Numbered from the stretch's first letter, positions 1-7,383 are shown. The stretch: DNA of 9,868 bases from CAVXAE01 sp044225565 (GCA_044225565.1 JBGAIL010000183.1:1-9868), one strand, 5' to 3'. Notes: generated by a model from the letters alone, not told the origin. Numbers and translations: made by a program.

Positions 1-303
1 GCCACGACGGTAGTGGGCGGATTCGTGTTCGGGCTGCCTTCGATCATCGCGGTGATCATGAATTACGTGAGGCGCTCCGAAGTGCGCGGCACGGCGCTGG
101 AAGCGCACTTCACCTGGCAGCTGCGCACGTTCTGGATCGCCGTACTGTGTGGGCTCGTTCTAGCAGCGGTCTCCTTTCCGCTGATGCTCGTGCTCGTCGG
201 ATTCGTCACCTGGTATCTGGGCGCCTTGATCCTGGGCGCATGGATCATCTACCGGGTCGCGCGCGGGTGGATCGCACTACAGGATGGCCGGACACTCTCC
301 TAG
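1..303 (+). CDS. DUF4870-like small membrane protein, C-terminal part (5' end outside window)
   Basis: The frame is open from base 1 to a TAG at 301-303, giving about 100 residues with no convincing start or ribosome binding site, so the gene probably begins upstream of the window. The visible part has a hydrophobic stretch (FGLPSIIAVIMNYV), then the polar signature RRSEVRGTALEAHFTWQ and LRTFW, then two closely spaced membrane segments ending IIYRVARGW. The pattern of membrane segment, charged R/E/H/W/Q loop and membrane pair is what I recognise from DUF4870-type small inner-membrane proteins common in Gammaproteobacteria. Their function is unknown. The gene converges on the ybiI-like gene, with 55 bp between the two stop codons. 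The family call rests on memory of the signature and was not searched. Confidence 0.75.
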   Translation, partial: ATTVVGGFVFGLPSIIAVIMNYVRRSEVRGTALEAHFTWQLRTFWIAVLCGLVLAAVSFPLMLVLVGFVTWYLGALILGAWIIYRVARGWIALQDGRTLS

Positions 304-344
304 CACGCACCGTTCGTCCCAAATACGGCGACTCATGCACGCTC

Positions 345-358
345 CGGCACCGATGCCG
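345..358. other. small hairpin between convergent genes
   Basis: CGGCA (345-349) and TGCCG (354-358) form a perfect 5-bp stem with a CCGA loop, and GCTC (341-344) with GAGC (365-368) could partly extend it. It lies in the gap between two converging stop codons, where a bidirectional terminator would be expected. No T-run follows on either strand, so it does not meet the usual criteria for an intrinsic terminator. It may be chance in GC-rich DNA. Confidence 0.2.
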
Positions 359-625
359 CTAGCGGAGCTGGCTGTCCTTGCTGCCGCGGCGGTTGTAGCC
401 GGCGAACTGCTGGGCCTCGAGATCCTCGGCTTCCTGGCAGGCGATGCAGAGGCGTACGCCGGGGATGGCTTCGCGACGCGCCTGCGGAATCGGGGCCAGG
501 CATTCCACGCACTGGGAAAGGCTCTCGCCCTGGGGTAGACGACTCTTGGCGCGCTCTACCGCGTCCTTCACCGTGGCGTCGATCTGATCCTGTACTGCTC
601 CGTCTCCCGCCCAACCCGTCGCCAT
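359..625 (-). CDS. ybiI: YbiI-like DksA/TraR-family C4 zinc-finger protein
   Basis: This 88-residue cytoplasmic protein has a C4 zinc finger made of C39, C42, C60 and C63 (CVECLAPIPQ and CIACQ). It begins MATGWAGDGAVQDQI and ends YNRRGSKDSQLR. Both ends and the length match my memory of E. coli YbiI, also 88 residues. The DksA/TraR superfamily acts through the secondary channel of RNA polymerase. This short form lacks the long coiled coil of DksA, however, and its role is not established. The ATG at 625 is preceded by AGGAG about 9 nt upstream, which supports this start over the longer overlapping frame. It is transcribed divergently from the small exported-protein gene at 736, across about 110 bp. 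All four cysteines are present and nothing is truncated. Confidence 0.93.
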   Translation of the reverse strand: MATGWAGDGAVQDQIDATVKDAVERAKSRLPQGESLSQCVECLAPIPQARREAIPGVRLCIACQEAEDLEAQQFAGYNRRGSKDSQLR

Positions 626-652
626 GAAGCCTGCTCCTGTATAGAGACTGGC

Positions 653-660
653 ATATTACA
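653..660. promoter_or_regulatory. AT-rich island, possible divergent promoter region
   Basis: The 110-bp gap between two divergent genes is GC-rich except for an island at about 640-660. On the minus strand, TAATAT (653-658) fits a -10 box at 4 of 6 positions and lies about 28 bp upstream of the ybiI-like start. On the plus strand, TGGCATATT (649-657) resembles an extended -10 for the gene at 736. No good -35 element was found at the normal spacing in either direction. This is a position-and-composition call only. Confidence 0.25.
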
Positions 661-735
661 TGGGGCCTCCCGCGGGTCGACACAACGGGGATGGCTGGCG
701 CCGGCCGCACCACCGGTGTTAGCGTACGCCCCATC

Positions 736-918
736 ATGAAGCTCCCCGCCCGGCTCCTAGGCCTGCTTCTGCTGCTCGGCACCGCGCCGCTCGCATTCTC
801 GAAGGCGGATTGCGGCTCGCAGCCTTACTGCTGCCCGCCGGACCAGCAATTCCCCTGCAACCACGGTCCGCAGAAGCCGCAGGACCCGGTCTCCCGCTCG
901 AAGGAAACGACGCCGTGA
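736..918 (+). CDS. putative small exported cysteine-containing protein
   Basis: The predicted protein has 60 residues. A basic start (MKLPAR) is followed by a leucine-rich hydrophobic core (LLGLLLLLGTAPLA) and a likely signal peptidase site near residues 20-24. The remaining ~37 residues are polar and proline-rich, with four cysteines (DC, YCC, PC), and end in charged residues. This is typical of a small secreted or periplasmic protein. I do not recognise the family. An in-frame ATG at 691 would add 15 residues ahead of the signal peptide and is less likely. Neither ATG has a clear Shine-Dalgarno sequence, which lowers confidence. The gene converges on the M20 gene, with 67 bp between stop codons. 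The reading frame could be a chance ORF, but a well-formed signal sequence argues against that. Confidence 0.5.
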   Translation: MKLPARLLGLLLLLGTAPLAFSKADCGSQPYCCPPDQQFPCNHGPQKPQDPVSRSKETTP

Positions 919-985
919 AGTGATCGGCCGACGCCGGTCGCGCCCGCCCACCGCAAGCAGGCCGCCCCCGTCGGAATGACCTCCC

Positions 986-2446
986 TCAATCCTTCGGCAC
1001 CGGCGGCGGGCCGTCCGGAATGTAGGGTTTGAACACCACGTCACCCTTCTGCCGCTTGAAGTCCGCGCGGATCTCCTCGATGAGCGGAGGCTGCTCGTAG
1101 AGCTCCACCATCGAGCCCGCAAGCGTCTTCGCAGCCTGCACCAGCCCCTTGTGACCGATCGACATGCCGCCCGTGGCCACCACCGGCCACGCATGCCACG
1201 GTGCATCCTTCGGCGCCGTGGCGACGGTGACGTGCAGCGTGGGCACCACCCAGCTCACGTCCCCCACGTCCGTCGAGCCGCCTTCTGCCTCCTGCCCATC
1301 GAGCGGCTTGATGGTGCTGTCCATGCCGGCTTCCGGCACGTTCGAGGCTTTCTGGATGGCGCGCGCGAAGCCCTGCTCCTCGGCGGTGTACTGAATGGGC
1401 CCGAGCGCGCGCAGGTTGCGATCCAGCAGCCGCTCGCCCGGCATGTTCACCAGCATCTCCCAGCTGCCGCCGAGCACCGTCAGCTTGCTCCTGGTCTCGG
1501 TCATCACCGCCGCGCCTTCCGCCAGCTTGCGGGCGCGGGCCAGCAGGTCGTCGACTTCGCTGCGTTTCCAGTCGCGCAACCACAGCCACACCCTGGCGTA
1601 CTCGGGCACGACGTTCGGCACGTCGCCGCCTTTCTGGATGACGTAGTGCATGCGTGAAGTCGGCTTGATGTGCTCGCGCATCATGTTCACGCCGTGCGTG
1701 AAGAGCTCGAGCGCATCGACGGCGCTGCGGCCGTTCCACGGGTCCCCCGCGGCATGCGCGGCCTTGCCGAAGAATTCGACGGAGAGGCTGACCATCGCCT
1801 GGCTGGACGTGGTGTCCGCCTGCGATTCCTCGCCCGGATGCCAGGCGAGCATGACGTCCACGTCGTCGAAGAGCCCGTCGCGCGCCATGTACACCTTGCC
1901 GCCGATGTCCTCTTCCGCCGGAGTGCCGAAGAACTTGATGGTGCCCTTCAGCTTGCCGGCCTGGATCTGCTCCTTGATGGCGAGCGCCGCGCCGAGGCTC
2001 GCGGCGCCGAACAGGTTGTGGCCGCAGCCGTGGCCCGCGGCGCCTTCGGCCAGCGCTTCCTTCACGGGCGAGGCCTTCTGCGAGATGCCGGGGAGGGCGT
2101 CATACTCGCCCATGATGCCGATGACCGGCTTGCCCGAGCCGTACGTGGCGACGAAGGCCGTGGGCATCTGCGAGACGCCGCGCTCCACCTTGAAACCCTG
2201 CTTCTGCGCGTAGTCCGCGAGCACCTTGGCGGACCTGGTCTCGCGCAGCGCGGTTTCGGCGAAAGCCCACACCTGGTCGGAGAGCTTGATGAGCTCGGCG
2301 GTGTGCCTGTCGATGGATTGCAGGGCGGCGGCCCTGGCGGAATCCGGCGGCGGTGCGGTTTGCGCCTGAGCGGCGGTGGCGAAGGCGGCAAGCGACAGTG
2401 CGAATGAAAGAGCCGCGGCCTGGGCCGCGCGGAGCTGGGTCGGCAT
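986..2446 (-). CDS. exported M20-family amidohydrolase/peptidase, AbgB-like
   Basis: This 486-residue zinc-dependent hydrolase has an N-terminal signal peptide of about 28 residues, ending near ATAAQAQ. M20 landmarks appear in order: GEYDALPG (113-120), GHGCGHN (138-144), the catalytic and metal acid motif PAEED (176-180), H203 in AWHPG, the dimerisation-domain AAHAA (229-233), and the C-terminal STDVGDVSW (391-399). The length and motifs resemble p-aminobenzoyl-glutamate hydrolase subunit B (about 480 residues) and related amidohydrolases that cleave N-acyl or aminoacyl amide bonds. AbgB itself is cytoplasmic, so the export signal points to a periplasmic substrate, which cannot be named from sequence. 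The ATG at 2446 was chosen because the signal peptide begins there, with a weak AGGGGGAT upstream. The frame stays open to 2590, but that extension is arginine- and proline-rich and would bury the signal. The gene is complete and apparently monocistronic. Confidence 0.92.
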   Translation of the reverse strand: MPTQLRAAQAAALSFALSLAAFATAAQAQTAPPPDSARAAALQSIDRHTAELIKLSDQVWAFAETALRETRSAKVLADYAQKQGFKVERGVSQMPTAFVATYGSGKPVIGIMGEYDALPGISQKASPVKEALAEGAAGHGCGHNLFGAASLGAALAIKEQIQAGKLKGTIKFFGTPAEEDIGGKVYMARDGLFDDVDVMLAWHPGEESQADTTSSQAMVSLSVEFFGKAAHAAGDPWNGRSAVDALELFTHGVNMMREHIKPTSRMHYVIQKGGDVPNVVPEYARVWLWLRDWKRSEVDDLLARARKLAEGAAVMTETRSKLTVLGGSWEMLVNMPGERLLDRNLRALGPIQYTAEEQGFARAIQKASNVPEAGMDSTIKPLDGQEAEGGSTDVGDVSWVVPTLHVTVATAPKDAPWHAWPVVATGGMSIGHKGLVQAAKTLAGSMVELYEQPPLIEEIRADFKRQKGDVVFKPYIPDGPPPVPKD

Positions 2447-2566
2447 GGTTCGGATCCCCCTGTGCAAGCCGCAATACTGCCGGTTTCGCCGGGCCATGCC
2501 GAGGGGTTGCGGCGCAGGCGGGCGGCGCGTGCCCCCGCACCTTGTGCCCGCGCAGGAGTCGCGTTG

Positions 2567-2575
2567 TGGTAGGAT
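2567..2575 (+). promoter_or_regulatory. possible extended -10 upstream of tRNA-Arg
   Basis: TGGTAGGAT fits an extended -10 (TG, one base, then TAGGAT with 4 of 6 consensus matches), pointing toward the tRNA about 120 bp downstream. No convincing -35 was found 17 bp upstream. The 247-bp gap between the M20 start and the tRNA (2447-2693) must hold the tRNA promoter and the divergent promoter of the M20 gene. For the latter, a weak pair TTCAAC/AATTAT can be read on the minus strand at about 2616-2644. Nothing else was recognised in this gap. Confidence 0.25.
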
Positions 2576-2693
2576 CGCCGCCCGCGCCAAGGCAGGCGCG
2601 CGGCTCGGGCGAATAATTTCCTTGGGTTTCAGCGGGTTGAAGGCACCAAGCCTTACTCCGGACTCCTCAGCCCCGAGCGGTTTTCTCTACGGT

Positions 2694-2770
2694 GCGCCCG
2701 TAGCTCAGTTGGATAGAGTGCCTGGCTACGAACCAGGAGGTCGGGAGTTCGAATCTCTCCGGGCGCGCCA
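2694..2770 (+). tRNA. tRNA-Arg (anticodon ACG)
   Basis: The 77-nt cloverleaf is complete. The acceptor stem pairs GCGCCCG (2694-2700) with CGGGCGC (2760-2766), followed by discriminator G and an encoded CCA (2768-2770). The D-arm region is GCTCAGTTGGATAGAGT. The anticodon arm is CCTGG, loop CTACGAA, CCAGG, which gives anticodon ACG. The T-arm is GGGAG, TTCGAAT, CTCTC, with one G-T wobble. ACG is the usual anticodon for the CGN arginine box in bacteria; A34 is normally deaminated to inosine by TadA. It is the only plus-strand gene in the middle of the window and stands alone. Its 3' end borders a stretch of differing composition, which matters because tRNA 3' ends are common integration sites. 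Confidence 0.97.
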
Positions 2771-2794
2771 GATCACACCGTGTCTCCACGACCG

Positions 2795-2814
2795 TTCATG
2801 AGAATGATTCATGA
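2795..2814. repeat. paired TTCATGA repeats
   Basis: TTCATGA occurs at 2795-2801 and again at 2808-2814, separated by 6 bases. Its TCATGA core is self-complementary, so the pair is both a direct and an inverted repeat. It lies in the 158-bp gap (2771-2928) between the tRNA and the 3' end of the deaminase gene, about 25 bp past the tRNA. It could be a protein-binding site or chance. Nothing else was recognised in this gap, and no T-run terminator follows the tRNA. Confidence 0.3.
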
Positions 2815-2928
2815 CGACCAGCCAATGTCGAAGGCCGACCTGATCGGGGACGCGTGGCGATGCCGAGCCGGCAGATCCGCTTTCGCATGGATGACGCCTT
2901 TCTCCGCGAGGATGTGCTGCGGTGGCTA

Positions 2929-3399
2929 TCACGCCCCGCCCGCACGCTGCCTTCGCTGCCAGTCGGCATAGATGTCAGGTTTACCCGGCGAGACATGGCG
3001 GATCGTCATTGATTGCTCGGCAAAGGGCTTTGCAAGGTCAGCATAAACGGCCGCCGTCGACAGGCCGTAAGGTTCGCCATCCTCGTTCGAATAGGCATAG
3101 GCGACTTCGCTGACGCCCGAGAGGCGCATCGCCGCCATGCACATCGGGCAAGGGTGGCCGCTCGCGAAGACCGCACAGCCGCTGAGGTCGGGAGAGCCGA
3201 GCTTGCGGCTTGCGGCGCGGAGCGCGCCGAGTTCGGCATGGGCGGTGGGGTCGCCCGTCTCGAGGATCTCGTTGACCCCGGTCGCGATGACCGCGCCGTC
3301 CTTGACGACGACCGCGCCGAAGGGGCGGCCGCCGCGCTCGGCGTTGGCGCGCGCGAGGGCGATCGCTTCGGCGAGGAAGCGTTCGGTTACGTCTACCAT
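2929..3399 (-). CDS. GuaD-like nucleoside deaminase (cytidine deaminase superfamily)
   Basis: This 156-residue cytoplasmic zinc enzyme has the deaminase signatures in order: RPFGAVVVKDG (25-35), the HAE motif at 54-56 in PTAHAE with the proton-shuttling glutamate, and the zinc-binding PCPMC at 83-87. The length and the PTAHAE...PCPMC pattern fit bacterial guanine deaminase GuaD (156 residues in Bacillus subtilis), which converts guanine to xanthine. TadA-type tRNA deaminases usually read PC-V/A-MC with different flanks. The true substrate, guanine or another base, is not certain. ATG 3399 was chosen because AAAGGA lies 8 nt upstream; the frame stays open to 3486, but that part overlaps the end of the next gene and looks non-coding. 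It starts 62 nt after the stop of the broken amidohydrolase on the same strand, so the two were probably co-transcribed. CGATCG-rich composition is shared with that gene. Confidence 0.88.
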   Translation of the reverse strand: MVDVTERFLAEAIALARANAERGGRPFGAVVVKDGAVIATGVNEILETGDPTAHAELGALRAASRKLGSPDLSGCAVFASGHPCPMCMAAMRLSGVSEVAYAYSNEDGEPYGLSTAAVYADLAKPFAEQSMTIRHVSPGKPDIYADWQRRQRAGGA

Positions 3400-3461
3400 G
3401 GCTTTCCTTTCTATCGTGCGCCGACTTTGGCGAGCGCCTGCTCCGTGAAGGCGAAGATCGG

Positions 3462-4952
3462 TCACTTCGCCGCCTGGACGTTCCACACCGCGACCTTGGC
3501 GCGCGTGTCGGCAAGCATCTTGTCGAGTGCCGCACGGTCATGGATGACCCCGCGGAGCACCACGGCCCGGATGGCGCGCGTCGCGCCGATATCCTCGAGC
3601 GGGTTGCGGTCGAGCAGCACGAGGTCGGCGGCCTTGCCGGTTTCGACCGCGCCGTAGCGATCGAGCTTGCCGAACCAGGCCGGGCCGGCGCGCGTCGCCG
3701 CGGCGAGCGCCTGCGCGGGCGCCAGCCCCTTGTCGACGAAGATCGCGATCTCCTGGTGCAGCGCGATACCCGGATAGTTGAACGAATTCAGGAAGCCCGC
3801 GTCGGTCCCCGCCATGATCGTGACGCCCGCCTGCTGCAGCATCGGCAGCACCCCGGCCTCATGCTCATATTCCGCATGGCGCGCGGCGATCGCGACGGCG
3901 TCGGCCTTGGCGGCGCGCTCGACGCGCCACGCGTAGGTCGCGCGCAGCCCTGGTCCGATCAGGCCGAGATAGTCGTCACTCTGGTGATCGTCCTGGTCGA
4001 GATAGGCGATGACGCGACTGCCGTTCAGCGTCGGGGTGATGAACACGCCCTTCGCTGCGAGCTCGCGATAGGCGGCCATCGCGGTCTCGCGATCGAAGCC
4101 CGCGTCGAGCCGGCGATACGCCTCGGCACGGTCGATGCGCCCCGCGGCGAAGTCGGCGGCGATCGCCGCCTCGTCCTTCACGCCGGCCTTGTAGGCATAG
4201 CCGATATGCTCGATCGAGCTGATCCCGGCATCGACCGCCTGATCGACGGTCAGCGCCAATGGGATATGCCCCGAAACGCGCAGCCCCGCAGCGCGCGCCT
4301 TGCGGATGGCGTGGAGGAACAGGTCGGGCTTCAGGGTGCTGTCGGTGATCTTGACGAAATCGACGCCGAGCTCCTGAAGCCGCCTCACCGCCGCATCGAC
4401 GTCGGGCACCGACCCGGTTTCGATCGTGCCCTTCCAGACCGGCTTGATGCCTTCGATTTTGGGTCCCGAGCTCAGCAGGGTCGGGCCGAACAATTTGCCG
4501 CCCGCGATCTCGCCGCGCCAGGCCAGCACTCGTTCGGCAAGTCGTCTTCGACGCGTCGCGGACGGTCGTGATGCCGTGCGCGACATAGAGCGGCAACAGC
4601 GCCTTGTTCTCTTCGATCAGTGCCGGACCGCCCCCGAAATGGACGTGCATGTCCTTACCGCGTCCTGAATGAGGTAGCGCCCCTTTCCCTCGACCGCTTT
4701 TCGAGCCTGCCAGTCCTTCGCGATGGCCGCGTCCGCGCCGACCGCGACGATTTCGTCGCCCTTCAGCGCGACCGCCTGGTCGAGGATCAGCCGCGCATTG
4801 GCGACATCGACGATGGTCGCACGGCGGATCAGCACATCCGCGCGATCCTTCGCGACCGCCGGAAGCGAAAGCAGAGCCAATCCCGCAAGGACGACAGACG
4901 GCAGCTTTCTCATGCGCCGGGATCCACGTGACGGCTCGAGCAGGCTGGCCAT
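3462..4952 (-). pseudogene. exported imidazolonepropionase-like amidohydrolase, broken by two frameshifts
   Basis: Read across three frames, this is one metal-dependent amidohydrolase of about 490 residues. Frame one runs from ATG 4952 (GGAG 6 nt upstream) through a signal peptide (LPSVVLAGLALLSLPAVA) and the usual N-terminal strand region (DVLIRRATIVD, GDEIVAVG) to RYLI at about 4668. Frame two then carries the metal-binding DMHVHFGGG and HGITTVRDAS. Frame three, from about 4541, carries LAERVLAW, DFVKITDST, SGHIPLALT, SIEHIGYAYKAG, MAGTDAGF and GKAADLVLLDRNPLEDI to the stop at 3462. The first break falls within 4651-4667 (+2 or -1) and the second near 4542 (+1 or -2). Together they restore the frame, but a TGA at 4617-4619 stops the original frame. 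The family cleaves C-N bonds in cyclic or peptide-like substrates; the specificity is unknown. An assembly or sequencing error is the main alternative to a true pseudogene. A later start at ATG 4913 is possible but lacks a ribosome binding site. Confidence 0.85.
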
Positions 4953-5047
4953 GGCGAACTCCGGCACGATGAGCGCCGCAGGCTTCGCCGGATCGCGCGG
5001 GCCTGTTTGAACGGCATGCGAGCCTGCCTTCGTACCGGAGTAATGCG

Positions 5048-7165
5048 CTAGGGCTTCAGATACCGCTCCAGGAACTCCGCCGTCGCGGCATTCATGCGCA
5101 GCGCGTTGGCGTAACGCTGGATGCTGTGCGTCTCGTCCACCATCACCAGCTCTTCCTGGTGCACGTTGGTCTTGCGCAGGCGCTGCACGAGATCCACGGT
5201 CTGCGAGATGTCGACGTTGCGATCGTCATCGCCATGGATGAACAGCACCGGCGATTTCCACTTGCTGACGTCCGAAGCCGGCGATGAAGTCCACGCGGTG
5301 TCGAGCGCAGCCTTGAGATCCGGCGCTTCCTCGTAACGGGTGCGGCGGAACCAGTAATCGCTCTCGCCCTGCCCGACCCAGTCGTGCACGCCGTGGATGT
5401 CCACGCCGACCGCGAAGATGTCCGAGTTGCGCGAAAGCGCCATGGCGGTGAGGTAGCCGCCATACGAGCCGCCATATACGCCTACCCGCTTCGGATCCAC
5501 CTGCGACAGCGACTGCAGATAGCGGCCCGCGGCCGCCACGTCCTGATACTCCGAAGCCCCGCGCGCGCCCGCCTTCGCCGGGAACTGGAAGTCCCGCCCG
5601 TAGCCGATGCCGAGCCGGTAGTTCACCGCCAGCACGACGAAGCCGCGATTCGCCAGATACTGGTTCACCGCGTAGTCGTTCGAGTAGTAGCCCATGTAGT
5701 GCCAGCCGAGCAGCATCTGCCGCGGCGGACCGCCGTGCAGGTAGACGACGGCCGGCCGCTTCCCGGCGCCGCGCGCCGGCCTGAAGAGCTGGCCGTGGAT
5801 GGTGAGCCCATCCTCGGACTTGAAGGTGACCGGCTCTGGGACCACCAGGTCTTTCTCGGGGAACTCGGGATACTTCGGCACGCCCGGCAGCAGGGTGACC
5901 TTCCCTCCCGCATCCACGGTCGCAGGAGCCGGCACGCGCTGCGCGGTGGCGCTGAAAAGCGCGACGCGCTGATCGGTGAGCGCGACCGGCGTCCACTCGA
6001 GCCCGCTGCCGGAAGTGAGCGCCTTCGGGCTCGCCGCATCCACGGGCACCCTGAAGACGTGGCGACGCTCGATGTCCTTGGGATCGCTGCCGGTGTTCGC
6101 GCTGTACACGAGGAACTTGCGGTCCGGGCTCAGCGCGACGTCCTCCACCTCGAAGCTGCCCGGTGTCAGCTCGAGCGGCTTGCCCGCGTCGGTGATCGAG
6201 TACAGATGCGGCCAGCCGCTGAGATATGACTTGAAAACGATACGGTCGCCCGCGGCCCATTCGGTGTAGAGGCCCCAGTCGGAGGTATCCACCGCCGCTT
6301 CGCTGGCGTGCCAGCGCCGGCCCTCACCGGTCCTCGCGTCCGCGACCCAGAGCTCCCACGTGTTCGGCTCGAACTGGAGCAGCGGCGCGGGGGCACCGCC
6401 GCCGCCCGGCCGGCGCACGAAGGCGATGCGCTTGCCGTCCGGAGACCAGCGCGGCGCATCGTCCTTCGAGGTGGAAGGAGCCAGCCAGCGAACCGGCGTG
6501 CTCTCGTCCGTGAACACTCCTATGAGCGCGTGCGTGCCGCGCACCGAGACGAACGCGAGCTCGCGACCGTCCGGGGACCAGGCAGGCGACTGCGCCGTGC
6601 CGCGGATGGTGAACATCTTCTTCGGCTGCGGCTCGCCTTCGAGCGAGGCGACCCACACTTCGCTGCCTTTCATGAAGGCGACACGGCGGCCATCCGGCGA
6701 GATGGCCGGATAGTCGCCTTCGGCGATGAGCCGCGGCGCGCCGCCGCTGAACTCCACCGCCCACACTTCCACCTTCGTGCCGGCGGGATCGGAAAGCACG
6801 TTGACGGGCAGACCGTTGTCCCAGTTGCCGCCATGTTCGCCGCCGCGCACGTAGACCAGCCTGGCGCCGTCCTGGGAGATGCCGAGGCTGCTGATCTCCT
6901 GGCCGTCGTCCTTCGCGTAAGGCGTGAGCTGCCGCGCCGTCATCGGACTGCCTTCCCCCACCCACACGTTGCGGCGGCCGAGGTCGTCGTAGATCCACGC
7001 GATGCGCGGCGCCTTCGTGGCCGCCACGAGAGATTCAGGGAAGGCGTAGCTGCGCACCTGTTCCAGCGTGAACGGCTTCGATGCAGCGGTAGCGGCGAGA
7101 GCGGGCAGGACGGCGAGCAGTGCCGCGACGGCGAAACGTCGCAACGGATGGCGAAGATTTCTCAC
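5048..7165 (-). CDS. exported S9 (prolyl oligopeptidase family) serine peptidase
   Basis: This 705-residue protein begins with a signal peptide (RRFAVAALLAVLPALAATAAS). A TolB-like beta-propeller follows, visible as repeats such as ISPDGRRVAF, WSPDGRELAF, WSPDGKRIAF and LSPDRKFLVY over about residues 90-400. The C-terminal alpha/beta-hydrolase domain contains the nucleophile S567 in YGGSYGG, acid D648 in HGDDDRNV and H680 in DETHSIQ, so the triad is complete. S9 enzymes cleave short peptides, which reach the active site through the propeller; this one probably works in the periplasm. The start is GTG 7165, preceded by GGAG 8 nt upstream and followed at once by the signal peptide. The frame stays open to 7684, but the extra sequence is arginine-rich and overlaps the lipoprotein gene. 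It lies 218 bp after the lipoprotein gene on the same strand. The 95 bp that follow its stop hold no clear terminator. Confidence 0.95.
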   Translation of the reverse strand: MRNLRHPLRRFAVAALLAVLPALAATAASKPFTLEQVRSYAFPESLVAATKAPRIAWIYDDLGRRNVWVGEGSPMTARQLTPYAKDDGQEISSLGISQDGARLVYVRGGEHGGNWDNGLPVNVLSDPAGTKVEVWAVEFSGGAPRLIAEGDYPAISPDGRRVAFMKGSEVWVASLEGEPQPKKMFTIRGTAQSPAWSPDGRELAFVSVRGTHALIGVFTDESTPVRWLAPSTSKDDAPRWSPDGKRIAFVRRPGGGGAPAPLLQFEPNTWELWVADARTGEGRRWHASEAAVDTSDWGLYTEWAAGDRIVFKSYLSGWPHLYSITDAGKPLELTPGSFEVEDVALSPDRKFLVYSANTGSDPKDIERRHVFRVPVDAASPKALTSGSGLEWTPVALTDQRVALFSATAQRVPAPATVDAGGKVTLLPGVPKYPEFPEKDLVVPEPVTFKSEDGLTIHGQLFRPARGAGKRPAVVYLHGGPPRQMLLGWHYMGYYSNDYAVNQYLANRGFVVLAVNYRLGIGYGRDFQFPAKAGARGASEYQDVAAAGRYLQSLSQVDPKRVGVYGGSYGGYLTAMALSRNSDIFAVGVDIHGVHDWVGQGESDYWFRRTRYEEAPDLKAALDTAWTSSPASDVSKWKSPVLFIHGDDDRNVDISQTVDLVQRLRKTNVHQEELVMVDETHSIQRYANALRMNAATAEFLERYLKP

Positions 7166-7197
7166 GAACGGGTCTCCGGGTGATCGGGATGTCTGGC

Positions 7198-7215
7198 GCG
7201 GCCCCGGCGGGCCGC
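7198..7215 (-). other. all-GC hairpin in the S9 gene leader
   Basis: GCGGCCC (7198-7204) and GGGCCGC (7209-7215) form a perfect 7-bp stem around a 4-base loop, ending about 33 nt upstream of the S9 GTG start. It could be an mRNA leader structure or a weak stop for transcripts coming from the lipoprotein gene. No T-run follows on the minus strand, so it does not look like an intrinsic terminator. Confidence 0.3.
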
Positions 7216-7223
7216 CAGTCCCG

Positions 7224-7254
7224 AGGATAGCGCGCCCGCAACCCGGTCGGCCAA
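7224..7254 (-). promoter_or_regulatory. weak candidate promoter for the S9 gene
   Basis: On the minus strand, TTGGCC (7249-7254) and TATCCT (7224-7229) are separated by 19 bp and lie about 60 bp upstream of the S9 start, within the 218-bp gap after the lipoprotein gene. The -10 matches consensus at 4 of 6 positions and the spacing is longer than ideal. The gap itself suggests that the S9 gene could have its own promoter. Apart from the hairpin at 7198-7215, nothing else was seen in this gap. Confidence 0.2.
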
Positions 7255-7383
7255 TGAAGGGGCGCCAGCTGGCCGATCCACCTCCACGAGGAAGTACCCG
7301 AGAGTATCCGGATCGTGGACGAAAGCCTCGACCGGCCAGATCCCGTGCCGAAAGGATTCCCGAGGAGGTTTCGCGCCCGCCTG

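Noticed and set aside
929..940. CGAC-GCCG-GTCG mini-hairpin between converging genes as a terminator
   Set aside because: It has only a 4-bp stem and no T-run on either strand.
2447..2590. 48-residue N-terminal extension of the M20 frame
   Set aside because: It would bury the signal peptide that begins at ATG 2446, and its composition looks non-coding.
2860..3012. 50-codon plus-strand frame starting at 2860 (MPSRQIRFRMDDAFLRED...)
   Set aside because: The first part looks protein-like and could be a gene remnant, but it runs into the 3' end of the deaminase on the other strand, lacks a ribosome binding site, and matches no family I know.
2929..3399. The deaminase as TadA, which edits tRNA-Arg(ACG) encoded next to it
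   Set aside because: The neighbourhood is tempting, but the PTAHAE...PCPMC signature and the 156-residue length fit GuaD better than TadA, so the proximity is probably coincidence.
3540..4571. Long plus-strand open frame (343 codons) opposite the amidohydrolase
   Set aside because: It lies antisense to a clearly recognisable protein. Its translation is rich in R, A, G and D without domain motifs, as expected from GC-rich codon bias on the opposite strand.
6308..7183. Plus-strand open frame (291 codons) opposite the S9 gene
   Set aside because: It is antisense to a complete S9 peptidase and has low-complexity R/A/H-rich content and no family signature.
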